In this document: piece by piece, positions 6,752 through 14,631 of the stretch
How positions within the stretch are numbered: position 1 is the first letter of the stretch
How the letters are laid out: every line of letters starts with the position of its first letter
Assembly (NCBI GenBank): GCA_947258735.1
Contig: CAMYJJ010000021.1
Span: 1 to 20,558 of the forward strand
DNA from: Thermodesulfovibrionia bacterium
Lineage (GTDB): Bacteria; Nitrospirota; Thermodesulfovibrionia; UBA6902
Reading direction: 5' to 3'
Length of the DNA stretch: 20,558 nt
Made by a program: the position numbers and the translations under genes
The notes under the pieces: generated by a model
Seen by the model: only the letters and a program-made list of their open reading frames with translations
Databases searched by the model: none
Told to the model about the DNA's origin: nothing

Positions 6752-7143
6752 ATATCCTCCTCCTTGCAGATAAACACTGTTTTTATAATTAAATAGTTAC
6801 CGACAACGGTATATTATCAGATGAATTTTACCCTCAAGCTCTTTCATCTACCACAATGACATTGTCCGAATCACGGACAGACGGACACCTATCCTGCAGC
6901 TTAGGCAAGTACTTGAGTTAACAGCATACAAAACAAATCTAGTCCTATTTTATTTTTTTGTCAAGTACATGAAGTGCCGATATATTCATGTACGAAGTGG
7001 AGCCGGATTGACATGTGTAGAATGCCGGGAGAAATGATGCAGGCTGTCCCCCAGAGCGAACATGATGCCCCCCATATGCATGCACCGATCAGCATATAAG
7101 TTTCAAATTTCAGATTACAAATATAAAATAAAGCTGAATCTTT
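6752..7143. other. 392-bp non-coding gap with small inverted repeats
   Basis: This gap holds the leader of the leftward cytochrome gene and the region downstream of the phosphomannomutase stop. Visible elements are TGTCCG-N5-CGGACA (6863-6879), the palindrome CAAGTACTTG (6906-6915), and GTACATGAA / TTCATGTAC, perfect 9-bp arms at 6965-6973 and 6985-6993. No tRNA or known riboswitch was recognised. Short open frames here are not convincing. Confidence 0.4.
6965..6993. repeat. 9-bp perfect inverted repeat with 11-nt spacer
   Basis: GTACATGAA (6965-6973) and TTCATGTAC (6985-6993) can form a hairpin in the space between cytochrome and phosphomannomutase genes. On the minus strand it lies about 150 nt after the phosphomannomutase stop and is followed by an A/T-rich run (6950-6960 on the plus strand), so it might act as a terminator for that gene or as a protein binding site. 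The assignment is uncertain. Confidence 0.4.
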
Positions 7144-8520
7144 CTATGCGCATTTATACTGCTCCATAATTTTATTTAATCGTTCCTCCACCAGAAACCG
7201 TATTTCATCAAGACGTGACTGGCTGCTGGCTTCAAAGCGAAGAACAAGAACGGGTTGCGTGTTTGAGGCGCGCACGAGGGCCCATCCATCATCAAATTTT
7301 ATTCTGATGCCGTCAATGGTAATGGATTTAAATTCATTAAATGCATTCTGGGCCCTTTCTACTATTTTAAATTTTATATTATCAGGGCAATCAAACCTGA
7401 TTTCCGGTGTCGCAATTACCTCCGGTACATCATGTAACAGGGCCTTTGTGCTGTACGGCTGACCGGCTTTTTTGATTATTTCCATCAACCTCAGGCTTGC
7501 ATAGACCGCATCGTCATATCCAAAATATCTGTGCCTGAAAAAGAGGTGTCCGCTCATTTCCCCTGCAAGCAGGGCCTCTTCTTTTTTCATTTTTTCCTTT
7601 ATCAGTGAATGCCCTGTTTTCCACATGACAGGATTTCCCCCATGGGCAGCAATATCATCATACAGTGTCTGCGAGCACTTAACTTCTCCTATGACCGTGG
7701 CGCCGGGGTTGTCCTTCAATATATCGCGGGCAAAGATGATCATAAGGCTGTCCCCCCATACGATATTGCCTTCTTCATCAACGACCCCGATCCTGTCTGC
7801 ATCCCCGTCATAGCCGATGCCGGCATGGGCCTTTTCTTCTTTTACCTTTGCGATCAATCCCTGCAGGCTTTCAACCAGGGTGGGATCAGGGTGATGGTTT
7901 GGAAAGTTGCCATCAGGCTCGCAATACATCTCAATGACTTCAGCGCCAAAGGAGCGCATTAATTGCGGTGCAACAAGGCCTCCTGTGCCATTGCCTGCAT
8001 CAACAACGACTTTAATTCCAGAGAGATCTCCAAACTTGTCCTTTAAATAATCGATGTACTCGTCAATTATGGGATAGTTTTCAAGACTGCCGTTACCATG
8101 TTTAAAATCCTCAGCATCGATAATTTTTTTGATATCCTGTATGGCATCACCAAATATAGTTCCCCTGCCAACACTGATTTTAAATCCGTTAAATTCAGGG
8201 GGGTTGTGGCTGCCGGTTATCATAATACCCCCGTCAAGAGAAAGCTTGTAAAGTGAATAATACTGCAGTGGTGTCGGACACATACCAAGGTCGATTACAT
8301 CAATGCCCGAATCCCTGATTCCCCTGACCAGAGCATCCCGTATCAGAGGAGAGTGGAGTCGTGCGTCCCAGCCGATACTTACTCTCGCCTTGTCTTTGCC
8401 GGTCTGTCTGAGCAGATAAGCGGCAAATCCTTTTCCGATCAGCTCGGCTGTTTTATCGCTGAGGTCTCTTTCCCATACTCCTCTGATATCGTACTGTCTG
8501 AAAATTTCGGGATTAATCAT
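7144..8520 (-). CDS. phosphomannomutase/phosphoglucomutase (AlgC type)
   Basis: Interconverts hexose 1- and 6-phosphates (mannose and/or glucose) for GDP-mannose, LPS, exopolysaccharide and glycogen precursors. The alpha-D-phosphohexomutase signatures are intact: catalytic phosphoserine S104 in ITGSHNPPEFNG, the Mg2+ loop DGDADR with D238, D240 and D242, the sugar-binding GEMSGH at 320-325 and the phosphate-binding RASNTQP at 417-423. The 458-aa length is normal. An in-frame ATG exists 18 codons further out, but the start at 8520 is chosen because AAGGAG lies 6 nt before it and QYDIRG begins at residue 9, as in AlgC/ManB proteins. It appears to be transcribed alone. Substrate preference (mannose versus glucose) cannot be decided here. 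Confidence 0.93.
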   Translation of the reverse strand: MINPEIFRQYDIRGVWERDLSDKTAELIGKGFAAYLLRQTGKDKARVSIGWDARLHSPLIRDALVRGIRDSGIDVIDLGMCPTPLQYYSLYKLSLDGGIMITGSHNPPEFNGFKISVGRGTIFGDAIQDIKKIIDAEDFKHGNGSLENYPIIDEYIDYLKDKFGDLSGIKVVVDAGNGTGGLVAPQLMRSFGAEVIEMYCEPDGNFPNHHPDPTLVESLQGLIAKVKEEKAHAGIGYDGDADRIGVVDEEGNIVWGDSLMIIFARDILKDNPGATVIGEVKCSQTLYDDIAAHGGNPVMWKTGHSLIKEKMKKEEALLAGEMSGHLFFRHRYFGYDDAVYASLRLMEIIKKAGQPYSTKALLHDVPEVIATPEIRFDCPDNIKFKIVERAQNAFNEFKSITIDGIRIKFDDGWALVRASNTQPVLVLRFEASSQSRLDEIRFLVEERLNKIMEQYKCA

Positions 8521-8658
8521 TATTTCTCCTTCAGATTTTTTGCTTTGCATTATACCATATGCGATTACAGGCATTTATCAACAAATATGTCGATCCTACA
8601 AAATTGTAGCAGGTTTCTATATCGGTAAGCCTTATATTTCAAGCACTTATGTGCTGGC

Positions 8659-8784
8659 ATGGATCTGGCATATTCATATAGTCGCAGAATGAAATATGAA
8701 GGAGCTGAAAGAGAAAGAGGGAGACTCCCCATGGATAGTGTCACGGAAATGCGGCTGTCTGACCATTTACAAATTAAATTATGA
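8659..8784 (+). CDS. possible small protein (41 aa), unrecognised
   Basis: An ATG at 8659 opens a 41-codon frame, MDLAYSYSRRMKYEGAERER and onward, ending SDHLQIKL. The composition is soluble, charged and protein-like, unlike the shadow frames around it. The frame is open back to a TAA at 8626. A terminator-like hairpin with seven Ts begins 39 nt after the stop, consistent with a short independent transcript. Against it: no clear ribosome binding site is visible, the frame is short and no family is recognised. It could be a remnant of a longer gene. Confidence 0.3.
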   Translation: MDLAYSYSRRMKYEGAERERGRLPMDSVTEMRLSDHLQIKL

Positions 8785-8822
8785 ATTGTTATCATGTATA
8801 GCTAACGAATTCTACATCAAGC

Positions 8823-8870
8823 GCGTCTCATTCCACTATGTAAGCATATAATGGTATGGACGCTTTTTTT
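8823..8870 (+). terminator. intrinsic terminator-like hairpin upstream of glutamate synthase operon
   Basis: GCGTC, CAT and CCA (8823-8835, with one bulge and one T-T mismatch) pair with TGG, ATG and GACGC (8852-8863). The right arm is followed immediately by seven Ts (8864-8870). It ends 20 bp before the first glutamate synthase gene. It either terminates the small upstream frame or works as an attenuator. The loop region also contains a TATAAT (8847-8852), so a promoter here is an alternative reading. Confidence 0.5.
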
Positions 8871-8890
8871 GCCTGTTAAGGAACTGATAC

Positions 8891-10000
8891 ATGTGTAGAC
8901 TGGCTGCAATAACATCAAGTGAATATTTCTCGCCCGTTGAGAATATACGTGCCCTTGAGACGATGAAAGAGGGACATGACGGATCCGGTATGGGCCTTAT
9001 CCTGAAAGGTCTTGGAGGAGAATTTGAGGAGCTGAAGGATTTCCCTATTTTATCCGGAATATGTTCGGAACAGGGTGTCAAGACACTTGATGATTACATG
9101 AACAAGCGTGGATTCAAGCTGAAATATACCTGGACGCCCAAGACAAAAGCGGTCAAAGGTATTGCAGGCCGTGACTACTATTTTTCGAGAGTATATGACT
9201 ATCCCGAGATGTATAAATACAGTCCTCTTGAAGATAAGGAAGCACTGCTTCTCAGGACGAGACTGGAATTGAGGAGACTGGGTGAGTCAGATGAGTCGAT
9301 TATTGTGTTTGCTTTTTATCCTGATATCCTGGCGTTGAAAGAAGTTGGTGATCCCCTTCAGCTGGGTGAATTTTTTGGGCTTGAGAAATCAACTCTGAAA
9401 GCAAAGATAGTGCTCGCACAGGGAAGACAGAACACCAATTATGCCATTAACCTCTATGCGTGTCATCCTTTTTTTATTCAGGGGTACGGTACAATGACGA
9501 ACGGGGAGAATACGGCATTCATACCGATCAGGGAATTTCTTGCAGGCAGAGGATTTCCGGGCTATATTGGATATAACAGTGACAGTGAGGTGTTCTGTCA
9601 CATACTTCATTATGCCTGTAAGCAATTAGGGTATCCGCTTCATTATTATAAGGACATCGTAACGCCGCTCAAACAGGAAGAGATAGATGAGAGACCTGAC
9701 AGTCAGGCTGCAGGTTTACTGAAAAAATCCCTGAGGCCCCTTTGTATTGACGGCCCCAACTGCGTGATAGGGTTTACTCCTGACGGAACAGTTTTTATGC
9801 TGCAGGATGCAAAAAAACTCAGGCCGGGCGTGGTAGGAGGCATCAGGGGAAAGTACGGGCTCATGTCTGAGGAGTGCGGTCTGGACAGTGTTGTCTCAGG
9901 CAGGGACAAATCAGAAGACATATTTCCAATGAGATACGATATGGTCATTATTAAACCTGATGCAGAGGAGGTCACGGTATGGAACCAGCTGCACGGTTAG
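8891..10000 (+). CDS. glutamate synthase, glutaminase (GATase II) subunit, archaeal type
   Basis: Releases ammonia from glutamine for the synthase subunit. The protein starts MCRLAA, so after Met removal Cys2 is the N-terminal nucleophile of class II glutamine amidotransferases. Later landmarks are NYAINLYACHPFFIQGYGTM (about residues 177-196), followed by TNGENTAFIPIREFL, the strand-loop region that frames the glutamine site, and YIGYNSDSE. The 369-aa length corresponds to only the amidotransferase domain of the 1500-aa bacterial GltB, which is the split archaeal-type arrangement. AAGGA lies 8 nt before the ATG. The stop overlaps the next gene by 22 nt, implying translational coupling to the FMN subunit. 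Three genes in order encode the GATase, FMN and GXGXG parts. Confidence 0.9.
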   Translation: MCRLAAITSSEYFSPVENIRALETMKEGHDGSGMGLILKGLGGEFEELKDFPILSGICSEQGVKTLDDYMNKRGFKLKYTWTPKTKAVKGIAGRDYYFSRVYDYPEMYKYSPLEDKEALLLRTRLELRRLGESDESIIVFAFYPDILALKEVGDPLQLGEFFGLEKSTLKAKIVLAQGRQNTNYAINLYACHPFFIQGYGTMTNGENTAFIPIREFLAGRGFPGYIGYNSDSEVFCHILHYACKQLGYPLHYYKDIVTPLKQEEIDERPDSQAAGLLKKSLRPLCIDGPNCVIGFTPDGTVFMLQDAKKLRPGVVGGIRGKYGLMSEECGLDSVVSGRDKSEDIFPMRYDMVIIKPDAEEVTVWNQLHG

Positions 10001-11640
10001 ACAACAATCATGAGCTTGCTGTCAAGGACTTTCCTTACATCATAAGGTGGAGAGACGACAGGTGCAAACGCTGCGGAAAATGCACGGCAGTCTGCCCCAT
10101 GTTCTCTATTGAGCCTGCGGTCATAGTAAAGCGTACCCTGCATTCCGAGGGTGCAACTCCCGAGCCGGTAGCAACCAGGCGCGTTGAGACTATTGTCAAA
10201 CAGACAACTGAAATCCGCAAGTACTGCACGGGCTGCGGAACATGCACGCTTGTCTGCCCTAATGAAGCTATAGAACCTGAATACAATCCGGCCCATAAGT
10301 TTAACTTTCACAAGAACAAGGGCGGACATCCCTATCGAAGAGGCGGCAGAAGAAACGATCCGACACCATCGACTTTAGATAAATTACGGTTTTCGAGAAT
10401 ATCAATGCTTACTGACCCGGCACTTGATGCGGGAAGGCATGAGTTCAGGATCAGGACCTATCTCGGCAGGATGCTGCCAGCCGAGGACCTTCCGTTAAAC
10501 ATTAAAAAAGGTAAGCTTGATATCGATAAGAAGCTGGGCAAGTTTATTCCCCCGGTTCGCGAGATCTATCCGGTGATGATAGGCAGCATGTCCATCGGCG
10601 CGCTTTCTCCAAACATGTGGGAAGGGCTTGCCATGGGAATTACCTATTTAAATGAGGTCGAAGGAATGCCTGTTGTGATGTGCTCGGGCGAAGGAGGGAT
10701 GCCCCAGAGACTTCTCAGGTCAAGGTTTATAAAATATTTCATCCCCCAGATCGCATCAGGATATTTTGGATGGGACGAGATCGTCAGGGCCATCCCGCAT
10801 ATGGTTGAAGACCCCTGTGCAATCGAGATCAAGTATGGTCAGGGAGCAAAGCCCGGTGACGGCGGTCTTTTGATGGCCCACAAGGTATTAAAACTCATAT
10901 CCGAAATCAGGGGCGTGCCTATGGGCGTTGACCTGCCGTCTCCGCCGACACACCAGACAAAGTACTCCATAGAAGAGGCGGTAGCCAAGATGATCCAGTC
11001 AATGTCAATGGCATGGGGGTTCCGGGTGCCTGTGTATCCGAAGATTTCAGGCAGCCATACAGCAAAGGCTGTGTTAAATAATCTGGTAAGAAACCCCTAT
11101 GCTGCTGCTCTTTCGATAGATGGAGATGACGGGGGAACAGGTGCGGCTTATAATGTGTCCATGGACAGCATGGGACATCCCATTGCATCGAACATACGGG
11201 AGTGTTACCTGGATCTGGTTGCCCAGGGAAAACAGAATGAACTCCCCCTGATAGCAGCAGGAGGTTTAGGCAAGAAAGGCAATCTTGCGGCAAACACAGC
11301 AGCCCTGTTTATGCTTGGCGCCTCATGCGTTTCAATCGGGAAATATATCATGCAGGCCGCGGCACAGTGTTTTGGTGATGAATATAACCGCTGTAACGTA
11401 TGTAACCTCGGGAAATGTCCCAGAGGAATCACGACCCAGGACCCACGACTATACAGAAGGCTCGACCCTGACAAGGTAGCCGAGCGGGTGGTTGAGGTGT
11501 ATAAATCACTTGATGTGGAGTTAAAGAAGATATTTGCACCGATGGGGAGAAGCACGGAGCTGCCCATTGGTATGTCAGACGGACTCAGTTCGGACGATGC
11601 TGCAGTAGCAGAGAGGTTGAAGATAAAATTTACGTGTTAA
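9979..11640 (+). CDS. glutamate synthase, FMN/Fe-S central subunit with N-terminal ferredoxin
   Basis: Catalyses reductive transfer of ammonia to 2-oxoglutarate to form glutamate. Residues 25-100 form a 2[4Fe-4S] ferredoxin domain with Cys 29/32/35/39 and 83/86/89/93. From about residue 165 comes the FMN-binding glutamate synthase TIM barrel, with the signatures SIGALSPNMWE, SGEGGMPQR, IKYGQGAKPGDGG, SIDGDDGGTGAA and GGLGKKGNLAAN. Cys 472, 475 and 480 in CNVCNLGKCPRG are the expected [3Fe-4S] ligands. Length is 553 aa. GAGGAGGT precedes the ATG, which lies inside the end of the GATase gene. The fused ferredoxin is typical of archaeal-type enzymes and supplies electrons from a flavoprotein or ferredoxin. 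The downstream gene completes the complex. Confidence 0.94.
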   Translation: MEPAARLDNNHELAVKDFPYIIRWRDDRCKRCGKCTAVCPMFSIEPAVIVKRTLHSEGATPEPVATRRVETIVKQTTEIRKYCTGCGTCTLVCPNEAIEPEYNPAHKFNFHKNKGGHPYRRGGRRNDPTPSTLDKLRFSRISMLTDPALDAGRHEFRIRTYLGRMLPAEDLPLNIKKGKLDIDKKLGKFIPPVREIYPVMIGSMSIGALSPNMWEGLAMGITYLNEVEGMPVVMCSGEGGMPQRLLRSRFIKYFIPQIASGYFGWDEIVRAIPHMVEDPCAIEIKYGQGAKPGDGGLLMAHKVLKLISEIRGVPMGVDLPSPPTHQTKYSIEEAVAKMIQSMSMAWGFRVPVYPKISGSHTAKAVLNNLVRNPYAAALSIDGDDGGTGAAYNVSMDSMGHPIASNIRECYLDLVAQGKQNELPLIAAGGLGKKGNLAANTAALFMLGASCVSIGKYIMQAAAQCFGDEYNRCNVCNLGKCPRGITTQDPRLYRRLDPDKVAERVVEVYKSLDVELKKIFAPMGRSTELPIGMSDGLSSDDAAVAERLKIKFTC

Positions 11641-11645
11641 CTACG

Positions 11646-11740
11646 TAGCTCAAATTAGATAAACATAGCTCAACAGTAGCTCAAAGTTGAGAATTAATAT
11701 TTTTGAGCAATTGTTAAGCCATTTTGAGCAACTGTTGAGC
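11646..11740. repeat. repeat-rich leader between glutamate synthase genes
   Basis: TAGCTCAA occurs three times (11646, 11666, 11677). It is followed by two 19-bp direct copies (11701-11719 and 11722-11740, 17 of 19 identical) that begin TTTTGAGCAA. The inner TTGAGC (11703, 11724, 11735) is the complement of GCTCAA, so the two halves can pair into competing hairpins. The 110-bp intergenic stretch is thus unlike the tight coupling upstream. It may act as an operator or RNA-level control element. Confidence 0.6.
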
Positions 11741-11749
11741 AGAGTAATA

Positions 11750-14083
11750 ATGAAAAAAATAACGTTAAAAGGAACAAAAAAAGGCAAGCGCACTTCTTCA
11801 CGGAGATTTGAAGAGGAAATCCAGAAGGCAGTTCATAAGGGTGCGACAGACCTTCACATTATAGCCAGCGGTCAGCATGGTATTGGAGGGCGTATCTGGC
11901 CCAGAGGAAAAAATATAAAGATCACCGTGGAGGGTCCTGTTGGACAGAGGCTCGGCAGCATGGGCATGTTCGGCACAGAGATTGTGGTAAAGGGAAGCGC
12001 TTCTGATGATATAGGCTGGATAAACTGCGGCGCCAGCATTACTGTCCTTGGTGATGTTACAAACGGTGCACACAACGCAGCTGCCCAGGGAAAGCTCTAT
12101 GTGCAGGGCGGGGGCGGTGCACGATGTGAAACCATGACCAAGCACAATCCCAAATTCGATCCTCCTGAATCCTGGTATTTCAGAGATGTCGGCGATACCT
12201 TTGCCGAGTTCAAGGCAGGGGGTATAGCTGTTGTGTGCGGCGTGGATCCGAGAAATCCTGAAAATGTCCTTGGGTATAGACCCTGCGTAGGTATGGTCGC
12301 GGGAGTTGTGTATTTCAGGGGACCGATAAAAGGATACAGTGAAAATGATGTAAAGCTGCATGATCTGACAGACCAGGACTGGACATGGCTCAAAACAAAC
12401 ATGAAGCCTTATCTCAAGGCAATTGACAGATCAAAACATTATAAAGAGCTAACATCTTCGATTGATGACTGGAAAAAACTTATTCCCTACACAGCCCAGG
12501 ACCGTGCGGCAAGAAAAGACTTCAAGATGTCCATTGAGAATTTCAGGTCAGAGACATGGGAAAAGGGGGTGGGAAGCGGCGGGATATTTGCAGAGTACCT
12601 GACCCATCCGCTTACCACACTGCCTTATATAACAACCGGAGAGGAGAGAAGGTTCAGGCCTGTATGGAACAACAGGAAGTATTCTGCTCCCTGTGAATAT
12701 GCCTGCCCTACAGGCATCCCCACCCAGAAACGGGCGGAGCTTATCAGGCAGGACAAACTCCATGAAGCAATGGACCTGATACTCCAATACAGTCCGCTCC
12801 CGGCTTCAGTGTGCGGTGAAATCTGTCCCAACCTCTGCATGCAGGCATGCACGAGGATGCATGTTGATACCGCATTTAATATTAAGGAAATGGGAAGGGC
12901 GAGCCTTGAGGTAAAGGCGCCGAAGCTGTTGCCGAAGACATCAAAGAAGGTCGCGGTCATCGGGGGCGGCCCGGGCGGGCTGTCTGCCGCATGGCACCTT
13001 GCACTGAAGGGGCATGATATTGATCTGTATGAAGCAGAACAAAAACTGGGTGGAAAGCTTGAACTCTGCATTCCAAAGGAACGTCTTCCGCAGGACGTAC
13101 TTCAAAAAGAACTGGACCGGTTTAAAGAGACAGGCGTGAATGTCCATCTCAAGACAAAGGTAACAAAGAAGAAATTCAACGAAATATATAAGACTCATGA
13201 TGCGGTCATTGTTGCCTGCGGCGCCCATAAGCCCAGGATGATGAACCTGCCCGGATCAAAGGAGATGATTTCAGCCTATGATTTTCTCAAGGGGATTAAC
13301 ATAGGTAACAGACCGGAGCTTAAAGGCCAGAATGTTGTGATTATCGGTGCCGGAAACGTGGGAATGGATGTTGCTGCTGAGGCATACCACTGCGGTGCAA
13401 AAAAGGTGACAGCTGTAGATATTCAGGAACCGGCTGCATTTGGAAATGAGCTGGACATAGCAAAGTCACTGGGCACAGAAATTCTCTGGCCCAAGTTTAC
13501 CGAGAAGTATGTAAAGAAGGAAAAGACAATCTACTTTAATGACGGCACATCACGTGAAGCAGACCTTGTTGTTATATCTATCGGAGATACACCCATGACA
13601 GAGTTCCTTCCTACCACGGTGAACACTGACAAAAATGGATGGATCGAGGCTGACGAGATCGGGTTTACGTCAGACCCCAAGATCTATGCAGTTGGTGATG
13701 CCACCCGGTTAGGATTGGTAACACATGCCATCGGTCATGCCCGGAAATCTGCCGAAGCAGTGCATATTACCCTTTCAGGAAAATCATATTACCGGCCCAC
13801 CCCGAAACCCATGGTCCCGTATGAGAATGTTAAAGCAGCCTATTACGATACCTGTCAGGGCGAACCCTTCAGCCCTGTGACCGAGGCCCAGCGCTGTATG
13901 TCCTGTGCTGCCTGCAGGGACTGCCATATGTGCGAAGCCACCTGTTACTACGGCGCTATCAGCAGAAATGAAGACAAAGATGGTAATTATGCCTACGTAG
14001 TTGATAAAGACCTCTGCATCGGCTGCAGTTTCTGTGCCGGTATCTGCCCATGTGCTGTATGGGAAATGGAAGATAATATTTAA
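11750..14083 (+). CDS. glutamate synthase GXGXG domain fused to GltD-like flavoprotein and ferredoxin
   Basis: A 777-aa fusion. Residues 20-200 are the beta-helical GXGXG domain normally at the C terminus of large-subunit GltB, with repeated glycine strands (GRIWPRGKNIKITVEG, GASITVLGDVTNGA). Residues about 310-390 are the Cys-rich helical domain of GltD/DPYD proteins (CEYACP from 315, CGEICPNLC). Residues 400-690 form the FAD/NAD(P)H reductase with dinucleotide loops GGGPGG (405-410) and GAGNVG (533-538). A C-terminal Fe-S domain has CMSCAACRDCHMC from 716 and CIGCSFCAGICP from 756. It would take electrons from NAD(P)H and pass them to the FMN subunit. ATG at 11750 is preferred over a TTG at 11687, since the GXGXG domain begins soon after and the extension lies in repeats. 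Its ribosome binding site is weak. The fusion is clear. Confidence 0.92.
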   Translation: MKKITLKGTKKGKRTSSRRFEEEIQKAVHKGATDLHIIASGQHGIGGRIWPRGKNIKITVEGPVGQRLGSMGMFGTEIVVKGSASDDIGWINCGASITVLGDVTNGAHNAAAQGKLYVQGGGGARCETMTKHNPKFDPPESWYFRDVGDTFAEFKAGGIAVVCGVDPRNPENVLGYRPCVGMVAGVVYFRGPIKGYSENDVKLHDLTDQDWTWLKTNMKPYLKAIDRSKHYKELTSSIDDWKKLIPYTAQDRAARKDFKMSIENFRSETWEKGVGSGGIFAEYLTHPLTTLPYITTGEERRFRPVWNNRKYSAPCEYACPTGIPTQKRAELIRQDKLHEAMDLILQYSPLPASVCGEICPNLCMQACTRMHVDTAFNIKEMGRASLEVKAPKLLPKTSKKVAVIGGGPGGLSAAWHLALKGHDIDLYEAEQKLGGKLELCIPKERLPQDVLQKELDRFKETGVNVHLKTKVTKKKFNEIYKTHDAVIVACGAHKPRMMNLPGSKEMISAYDFLKGINIGNRPELKGQNVVIIGAGNVGMDVAAEAYHCGAKKVTAVDIQEPAAFGNELDIAKSLGTEILWPKFTEKYVKKEKTIYFNDGTSREADLVVISIGDTPMTEFLPTTVNTDKNGWIEADEIGFTSDPKIYAVGDATRLGLVTHAIGHARKSAEAVHITLSGKSYYRPTPKPMVPYENVKAAYYDTCQGEPFSPVTEAQRCMSCAACRDCHMCEATCYYGAISRNEDKDGNYAYVVDKDLCIGCSFCAGICPCAVWEMEDNI

Positions 14084-14267
14084 AAGAGAATTACGAATAG
14101 CGATTGAAGATTACGAAGTAAAAATAAATGTCACTCCTTGATCATCAATCGTCAATCTCCGCATTTCAGTATCTCCTCGCAGAGAGAGAGCAGGTTATCT
14201 GCAAAAGCTCATTGAACATCTTGTAATTTTTTTTAGATTTTTCAGGACACACAAACAAAGCCTTTTT

Positions 14268-14450
14268 TTAAGGACTTACGGAGATCATAGCGTCTTTGAC
14301 GAGTTCCCTGTATTGGCTGCCCTCAGAAGGATTTGGATATGGTTGAACAGCCATTACTGTCTGAGCTGTATGGGTATAATTCCGATCAAGGTCAGTACTG
14401 AATTTCCAGGGGAAAAACTTACCATTTGTATTCCGTATAAAACCTAAAGA
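14268..14450 (-). pseudogene. coding-like remnant, 60 codons, no proper start
   Basis: On the minus strand an open frame runs from a stop at 14453-14451 to a TAA at 14270-14268, giving 60 codons. The translation has protein-like composition, including GKFFPWKFSTDLDRNYTHTA and later PYPNPSEGSQYRELVKDA. The only internal ATG would leave 28 codons, and no ribosome binding site is apparent, so it is best read as the tail of a degraded gene whose upstream part is gone. No family was recognised. It may also be chance, since a 60-codon open frame is not rare in AT-rich DNA. Confidence 0.3.
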
Positions 14451-14489
14451 TTAAATATCCGCATACCGATATTAATATGTATATAACAG

Positions 14490-14527
14490 GAGTATGTAAC
14501 GGTGTGTTGACGCTACGTTACATACTC
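14490..14527. promoter_or_regulatory. perfect 12-bp inverted repeat upstream of kinase gene
   Basis: GAGTATGTAACG (14490-14501) and CGTTACATACTC (14516-14527) are exact inverse arms with a 14-nt spacer that includes TTGACG. It lies about 105 bp before the kinase start. No T-run follows. The geometry fits either a dimeric regulator site over the promoter or a stable leader hairpin. Which one cannot be settled from sequence. Confidence 0.55.
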
Positions 14528-14631
14528 AGACCAATTTGAAATGTATCGGGCATGGCAATGTTATGTCATGCACTACCATATGAATTGATATCTGGATTTC
14601 AGGCCTTATCCATGTGGAAAGGCAATATAAT

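Larger units (their letters stand above)
8521..8890. other. 370-bp gap between divergent genes
   Basis: The gap holds the leader of the phosphomannomutase gene (minus) and that of the glutamate synthase operon (plus). Within it are a possible 41-codon gene (8659-8784) and a terminator-like hairpin (8823-8870), described separately. No known riboswitch class was recognised. Confidence 0.4.
14084..14631. other. 548-bp intergenic region before the histidine kinase
   Basis: This gap holds AT-rich sequence with a coding-like remnant on the minus strand (14268-14450), a perfect 12-bp inverted repeat (14490-14527) and the kinase leader. Near the left end, loosely repeated GATTACGAA-type words occur. 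No tRNA, rRNA, transposon end or GEMM-type c-di-GMP riboswitch was recognised. Confidence 0.4.

Noticed and set aside
6970..7100. Short plus-strand frames (one with two CxxC-like pairs) in the cytochrome upstream gap
   Set aside because: They are 20-30 codons, overlap each other in different frames, overlap an inverted repeat, and lack ribosome binding sites. There is no way to choose between them.
8565..8795. 76-codon minus-strand open frame between phosphomannomutase and glutamate synthase
   Set aside because: No ribosome binding site and no family features. The plus-strand frame at 8659-8784 and the terminator-like hairpin suit this region better.
8847..8852. TATAAT as promoter -10 for the glutamate synthase operon
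   Set aside because: There is no good -35 at 16-18 bp and it lies inside the loop of the terminator-like hairpin, so it is not called as a separate promoter.
11687..11749. TTG start extending the glutamate synthase fusion by 21 residues
   Set aside because: The extension is made entirely of the TTGAGC direct repeats and precedes an ordinary ATG at the normal N terminus.
11798..12361. 187-codon minus-strand open frame
   Set aside because: It lies wholly under the GXGXG domain of the glutamate synthase fusion, has no family features, and gives a His/Ser/Pro-rich translation.
14084..14631. c-di-GMP (GEMM) riboswitch before the kinase operon
   Set aside because: Looked for because of the c-di-GMP genes downstream; the conserved GEMM core sequence and paired stems were not found.
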